A stretch of DNA of 64,000 nucleotides from NCBI GenBank assembly GCA_963795935.1, contig CAWCJO010000023.1:36884-100883 (forward strand), in the 5' to 3' direction. Positions 61,296 to 64,000 of the stretch are shown one piece after another; the stretch's first letter is position 1; every line of letters starts with the position of its first letter. The notes under the pieces were generated by a model. The model was not told where the DNA came from. It ran no database searches and saw nothing but the letters and a program-made list of their open reading frames with translations. Position numbers and translations under genes: made by a program. The DNA is from JAICMB01 sp963795935 (GTDB lineage: Bacteria; Acidobacteriota; Terriglobia; Bryobacterales; Bryobacteraceae).

Positions 61296-62144
61296 CTAAA
61301 AGAAATAGGCAAAGTTGATTGCAAAGCGGTAACGCTCTTTCGGATAGAGCGGACCGGTATCCCGATACACCGGAAACTGTATTCCGGCTTCGATCCCGAT
61401 GGCGCGATAGACTCCGAGCAGGCTGGGACCAAGAAACATCTGTTGCGCTTGAGTGCCCGGTACTTCAACATTCTGGCGCGACGGCGCCCCCGTTCGCTCC
61501 CCGGTGAACTCCCCGAAGACGCGCCAATCCCAACGGGGATAATCGGTGCGCCAGGCGAGCGGACGGTAGCCGTACACGGCAGTGTAAGTAAGTAAGTCGG
61601 GGCGGCGGTCGCCTTTCGATTCCGCATAACTCTGATAAGTCGCGCCCACCCAGATATAGTGACTCCGCGATGCCACGCCGCTCACCCCGCCGACAAGGTA
61701 GCCCGCGCCGCTGTTCAGGCCGCGGTAAAGTCCCGTCTCCTGTTGCGGTCCGGGAACAAGAACACCGGCGACAGCGGTACTCTCGACGCGCTTACCCGCG
61801 AAATCCTTGCGCTCGAAACGCCACCACGCAAGCCCGCTGAAATCGCCGCTGATGGGCGTGCTCGTAGTCACCGAAGAGCGCGGATACGGGTCCGGCTGGA
61901 AAACGACCGGCCCCGAGACGGCGAGCTTCAGATTGGCAGTGATCCCGTAGGCGAGCTCCGCCTCGAGATTCGAGGCAGCGCCTCCGCGCCCGTTCACGCC
62001 GAGGTCGAAACTCCATCCGCCTTGCGGATTAGTGGGGGTCGCCAGTCCGAACACCGGCCCATGATCGGCGGCGCTCACCTGTTGCGCCGCGATGAGCGCC
62101 GCGGCAAGCGCCACCGCCCGCCGGCGCGTATTGAACTGCCGCAT
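61296..62144 (-). CDS. Outer-membrane beta-barrel protein (transporter-like)
   Basis: A 282-residue predicted barrel with a signal peptide (RRRAVALAAALIAAQQVSA) and a C-terminal Phe pair (AINFAYFF). Alternating strands are visible (AELAYGITANLKLAVSGPVV, WVGATYQSYAESKGD, FGEFTGERTGAPS). AAGGAG lies nine bases before ATG 62144, which decides the start; the frame extends upstream to 62186. It is placed with HMA and MerT-like genes in one operon, so metal passage or sensing at the outer membrane is inferred. The family is not recognised; it resembles MetA-pathway or phenol-degradation-type porins only in general form. Confidence 0.7.
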   Translation of the reverse strand: MRQFNTRRRAVALAAALIAAQQVSAADHGPVFGLATPTNPQGGWSFDLGVNGRGGAASNLEAELAYGITANLKLAVSGPVVFQPDPYPRSSVTTSTPISGDFSGLAWWRFERKDFAGKRVESTAVAGVLVPGPQQETGLYRGLNSGAGYLVGGVSGVASRSHYIWVGATYQSYAESKGDRRPDLLTYTAVYGYRPLAWRTDYPRWDWRVFGEFTGERTGAPSRQNVEVPGTQAQQMFLGPSLLGVYRAIGIEAGIQFPVYRDTGPLYPKERYRFAINFAYFF

Positions 62145-62223
62145 ATCTTGTTTCTCCTTTCCACGGAAACAAGCACGCGCACGCACGCATGCTTACCACT
62201 TCCGAAGCACTGGAAAGGGAAAA

Positions 62224-62583
62224 CTAAATTAGAAAGGTGGAGTAAAGGACCTGCGGATCGGGCGGGGATGGCTCGAACGGACGCGTGCGGCGTCCATTGG
62301 CAAGCGACTCGACGGTGCGCAGCGGCAAATTGAACACGACAACCGCCGCAACCGGTAAGTCAACGCGCGGATCGACCGATTTCTGATGGTCGAAAGCAAT
62401 CTGCTTGCATTCGGGCCCTGAATTCCGCTGCCCCGGCGCTTTCGTTTTGCAATGCCCGTCAGGGGCGCAGCAACTCTTCACGCCCGGCCACATGAAGTAC
62501 TGTTCGCAGGAAACGCAGCCGCCCACGGCAAGGGTCGCGAGAAGCAGTAACGAAAGAAGTGAACTGGCTAATTCCCGGCGCAC
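62224..62583 (-). CDS. Predicted Cys-rich lipoprotein, first gene of heavy-metal operon
   Basis: A 119-residue lipoprotein. LLLATLAVGGCVSC is a lipobox-type signal with the acylated Cys. Cys pairs and clusters follow (KSCCAPDGHCKTK, ECKQIAFDHQ), suggesting metal binding. The region beyond residue 65 is Val/Pro-rich. It precedes the beta-barrel gene by 79 bp and all four genes run on the minus strand, so it probably starts the operon. No named family is recognised. Confidence 0.65.
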   Translation of the reverse strand: MRRELASSLLSLLLLATLAVGGCVSCEQYFMWPGVKSCCAPDGHCKTKAPGQRNSGPECKQIAFDHQKSVDPRVDLPVAAVVVFNLPLRTVESLANGRRTRPFEPSPPDPQVLYSTFLI

Positions 62584-62604
62584 GGCTCCGCTATCAAGGA
62601 TACC

Positions 62605-62997
62605 TTAAGACACTTCTCGCGAACCCGGAACCTCGTACCCGACGCCGAGTCCGCCGGCCACAGCGGCGAAGGGCTGGTCGGCCGTCCACAGCCGCAACCG
62701 CCCGACAATTGCGGACGCCAACAGGTGGACGTCGACCCAACCAACCCCGCGGCCATGCAAATCCCGATCGCGAACGAAGGCTAGGACCTCGCGGTGGGCA
62801 ACGGAGCTCGCCTGATGCATCCGCTCGTAGGCGGCCAGAAGTTTCCCGCGGCCTCCGCGATCACCGATAAGGAGTTCTCCATAGACCAATTCGTGTCCTA
62901 TAACTTCATCCAGCCCGAGGAGTCTGTCCAACTCCTCCGCATAGGGCGCCTGGTTCGCAAGGAACCGAATCCACACTGAGGTGTCCACCAGGACCAT
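62605..62997 (-). CDS. vapC: VapC-type PIN-domain toxin
   Basis: A 130-residue PIN-domain ribonuclease. Asp5 (MVLVDTSVWIRFL), Glu in VYGELLIGDRG, Asp in GWVDVHLLASA and Asp in LWTADQPFAAVA form the acidic metal-binding pocket. VapC toxins cleave specific RNAs and are held by VapB. The ATG 62997 overlaps the VapB stop by one base (TGATG), as in typical vapBC operons. Confidence 0.9.
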   Translation of the reverse strand: MVLVDTSVWIRFLANQAPYAEELDRLLGLDEVIGHELVYGELLIGDRGGRGKLLAAYERMHQASSVAHREVLAFVRDRDLHGRGVGWVDVHLLASAIVGRLRLWTADQPFAAVAGGLGVGYEVPGSREVS

Positions 62998-63221
62998 CAG
63001 ACCGCCCTGTCTGCGGCCGATCGCCTCTCGCGGCGCCGGGGTACATCTTGAGCGCGCGGTTCCGCGCCGCGCAACGCCCGAAGGCGCTCGTAAGCGGCGC
63101 GGCGCACCAGAGCTTCAAGGCCCAACCGGACGACCTCTGTATCCGTTGTCGCACCGCAGGCCGCCTTCGCCTCTCTGAACAGTTGGTCATTGACGTTGAG
63201 GGTTTTCTTCATACATACCAT
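62997..63221 (-). CDS. vapB: VapB-type antitoxin
   Basis: A 74-residue antitoxin of the ribbon-helix-helix type. KKTLNVNDQLFREAKAACGA, TDTEVVRLGLEALVRRAAYE and RLRALRGAEP are typical of VapB partners of PIN toxins. Start ATG 63221 (MVCMKK) or 63212 (MKKTL). It overlaps vapC. The frame is open upstream with no stop into the aquaporin gene, so an aquaporin-VapB fusion can also be read. Confidence 0.82.
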   Translation of the reverse strand: MVCMKKTLNVNDQLFREAKAACGATTDTEVVRLGLEALVRRAAYERLRALRGAEPRAQDVPRRRERRSAADRAV

Positions 63222-64000
63222 GGTGCCATACAAGTATGGCTGCCGGACCCGGAGAACAGGCGCCTTCCGGCGTCTAGCCGCAGCCGGCAGGAAGCGCCGA
63301 ATACAAGAATCGTACGCCAATGCCCCTATAACGCCACCCACCAGAGGCCCCACGATCGGCACCCAGAATACCAGCGAGCCGTCCGTCAGCCCGTTGCGCT
63401 TGAACCCCGCCGCGACGGTAAACAGGCGCGGACCGAAATCGCGCGCCGGATTAATCGCATACCCGTGCATCCCGCCGAACGACATTCCGATGACCACCAC
63501 CACCAGCCCGATCAGCAGCGGACCGAGGCCGCCGGGCGGCTGATTGCGTTCATCGATCAGCGCGAAAATCAGCAGCAGCAGCAGAGCCGTCCCGATAATC
63601 TGGTCGAGCAATCCGGCGGAGGGCTGGGCGGGAAATGCGGGAAACGTCGTGAAGATGTTCGCGGTGTGCTCCAGAGTGGGGTCCACCGCGAGAAACGCCG
63701 GCCGGTAGTTCCAGAAAACAAGAGCGGCCGCCACGAACGCGCCCGCAATCTGCGCCACGCAATACGGCAATACCTTGCTCCACGGAAACCCGCGAAAAAT
63801 CGCCAGCGGCAGAGTAACGGCGGGATTCAGGTGCGCGCCGCTGATTTTGCCCGCGATATAAATTCCCATGGTCACGCCCAGCCCCCACGCAATCGTGATG
63901 TTGGTATAGCCGCCGTTTACAACTTCGCCCGGCAGGTTGTGTCCAAACAGGTTCACCATCGCGACCACGCCATTTCCAAACAGGATCAGCACCATCGTCC
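62997..64000 (-). CDS. glpF: Aquaporin/glycerol facilitator (partial), in frame with VapB
   Basis: A partial MIP channel running off the window edge. Both pore motifs are present: GAHLNPAVTLPLAI and GYAINPARDFGPRL; six-helix layout is seen in ITIAWGLGVTMGIYIAG, AQIAGAFVAAALVFW, IIGTALLLLLIFALI, LLIGLVVVVIGMSFGG and VPIVGPLVGGVIGALAY. At the C-terminus (SCIRRFLPAAARRRKAPVL) no stop is found; the frame continues through RVRQPYLYGTMVCMKK into VapB to its stop at 62997. The separate VapB gene is listed on its own. The true end of the aquaporin may have been lost by insertion of the vapBC cassette. Confidence 0.85.
   Translation of the reverse strand, partial: TMVLILFGNGVVAMVNLFGHNLPGEVVNGGYTNITIAWGLGVTMGIYIAGKISGAHLNPAVTLPLAIFRGFPWSKVLPYCVAQIAGAFVAAALVFWNYRPAFLAVDPTLEHTANIFTTFPAFPAQPSAGLLDQIIGTALLLLLIFALIDERNQPPGGLGPLLIGLVVVVIGMSFGGMHGYAINPARDFGPRLFTVAAGFKRNGLTDGSLVFWVPIVGPLVGGVIGALAYDSCIRRFLPAAARRRKAPVLRVRQPYLYGTMVCMKKTLNVNDQLFREAKAACGATTDTEVVRLGLEALVRRAAYERLRALRGAEPRAQDVPRRRERRSAADRAV

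Overview
The window reads as a GC-rich chromosome segment of an Acidobacteriota bacterium, most likely a Solibacter/Bryobacterales relative. Supporting signs are three Oar-type TonB-dependent receptors (carboxypeptidase-regulatory N-terminus, barrel ending in Phe), a decayed SBBP-repeat protein with remains of the C-terminal domain known from Solibacter, CRTAC1-type FG-GAP/ASPIC proteins, many secreted hydrolases and sulfatases, and an NtrX/NtrY-like pair. I saw no rRNA, tRNA, insertion sequence or CRISPR array.

Layout. 1-6.4 kb: end of a TonB receptor, GH13 and GH28 hydrolases, TPR and CRTAC1 proteins. 6.4-9 kb (minus): CapA, patatin, a hypothetical and a 2H phosphoesterase. 9-11.1 kb: decayed SBBP gene. 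11.1-16.8 kb (minus): ppx-CHAD-sixA polyphosphate-related operon and nirBD, with nirB broken by frameshifts. 17-21 kb: two divergent sulfatases and a sugar-isomerase-like gene. 21-39.3 kb: two TonB receptor plus propeller/PHP-like protein pairs flank a cluster encoding a P1B metal ATPase fused to an HflK-type SPFH domain, followed by hflC, hflK and a small membrane protein. 39.3-48.9 kb: GH18 protein, ArsR/SRPBCC operon with a clear promoter and palindromic operator, orphan response regulator, peptide-binding protein, TMTC-like protein and amidase. 48.9-53.7 kb: ferredoxin, queD, dinG-type helicase, ABC exporter, cspA. 54-58.7 kb (minus): Omp85-like protein, DUF4390-like protein, NtrY-like kinase and NtrX-like regulator in one operon. 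58.7-64 kb: methyltransferase, broken NTPase, a heavy-metal operon, vapBC and an aquaporin cut by the window edge.

The most notable points are (1) the ATPase-SPFH fusion cluster at 27.2-32.6 kb; (2) a heavy-metal-associated (HMA) protein whose first metal-binding Cys codon is TGA, followed by a 7-bp hairpin, which makes it a selenoprotein candidate; and (3) an aquaporin reading frame that runs without a stop into a VapB antitoxin. About a dozen otherwise intact genes carry single-base frame breaks, mostly apparent insertions. This may reflect assembly error rather than true pseudogenes, so breaks are described gene by gene. Gene functions are assigned from motifs and family resemblance read by eye; no database search was run.
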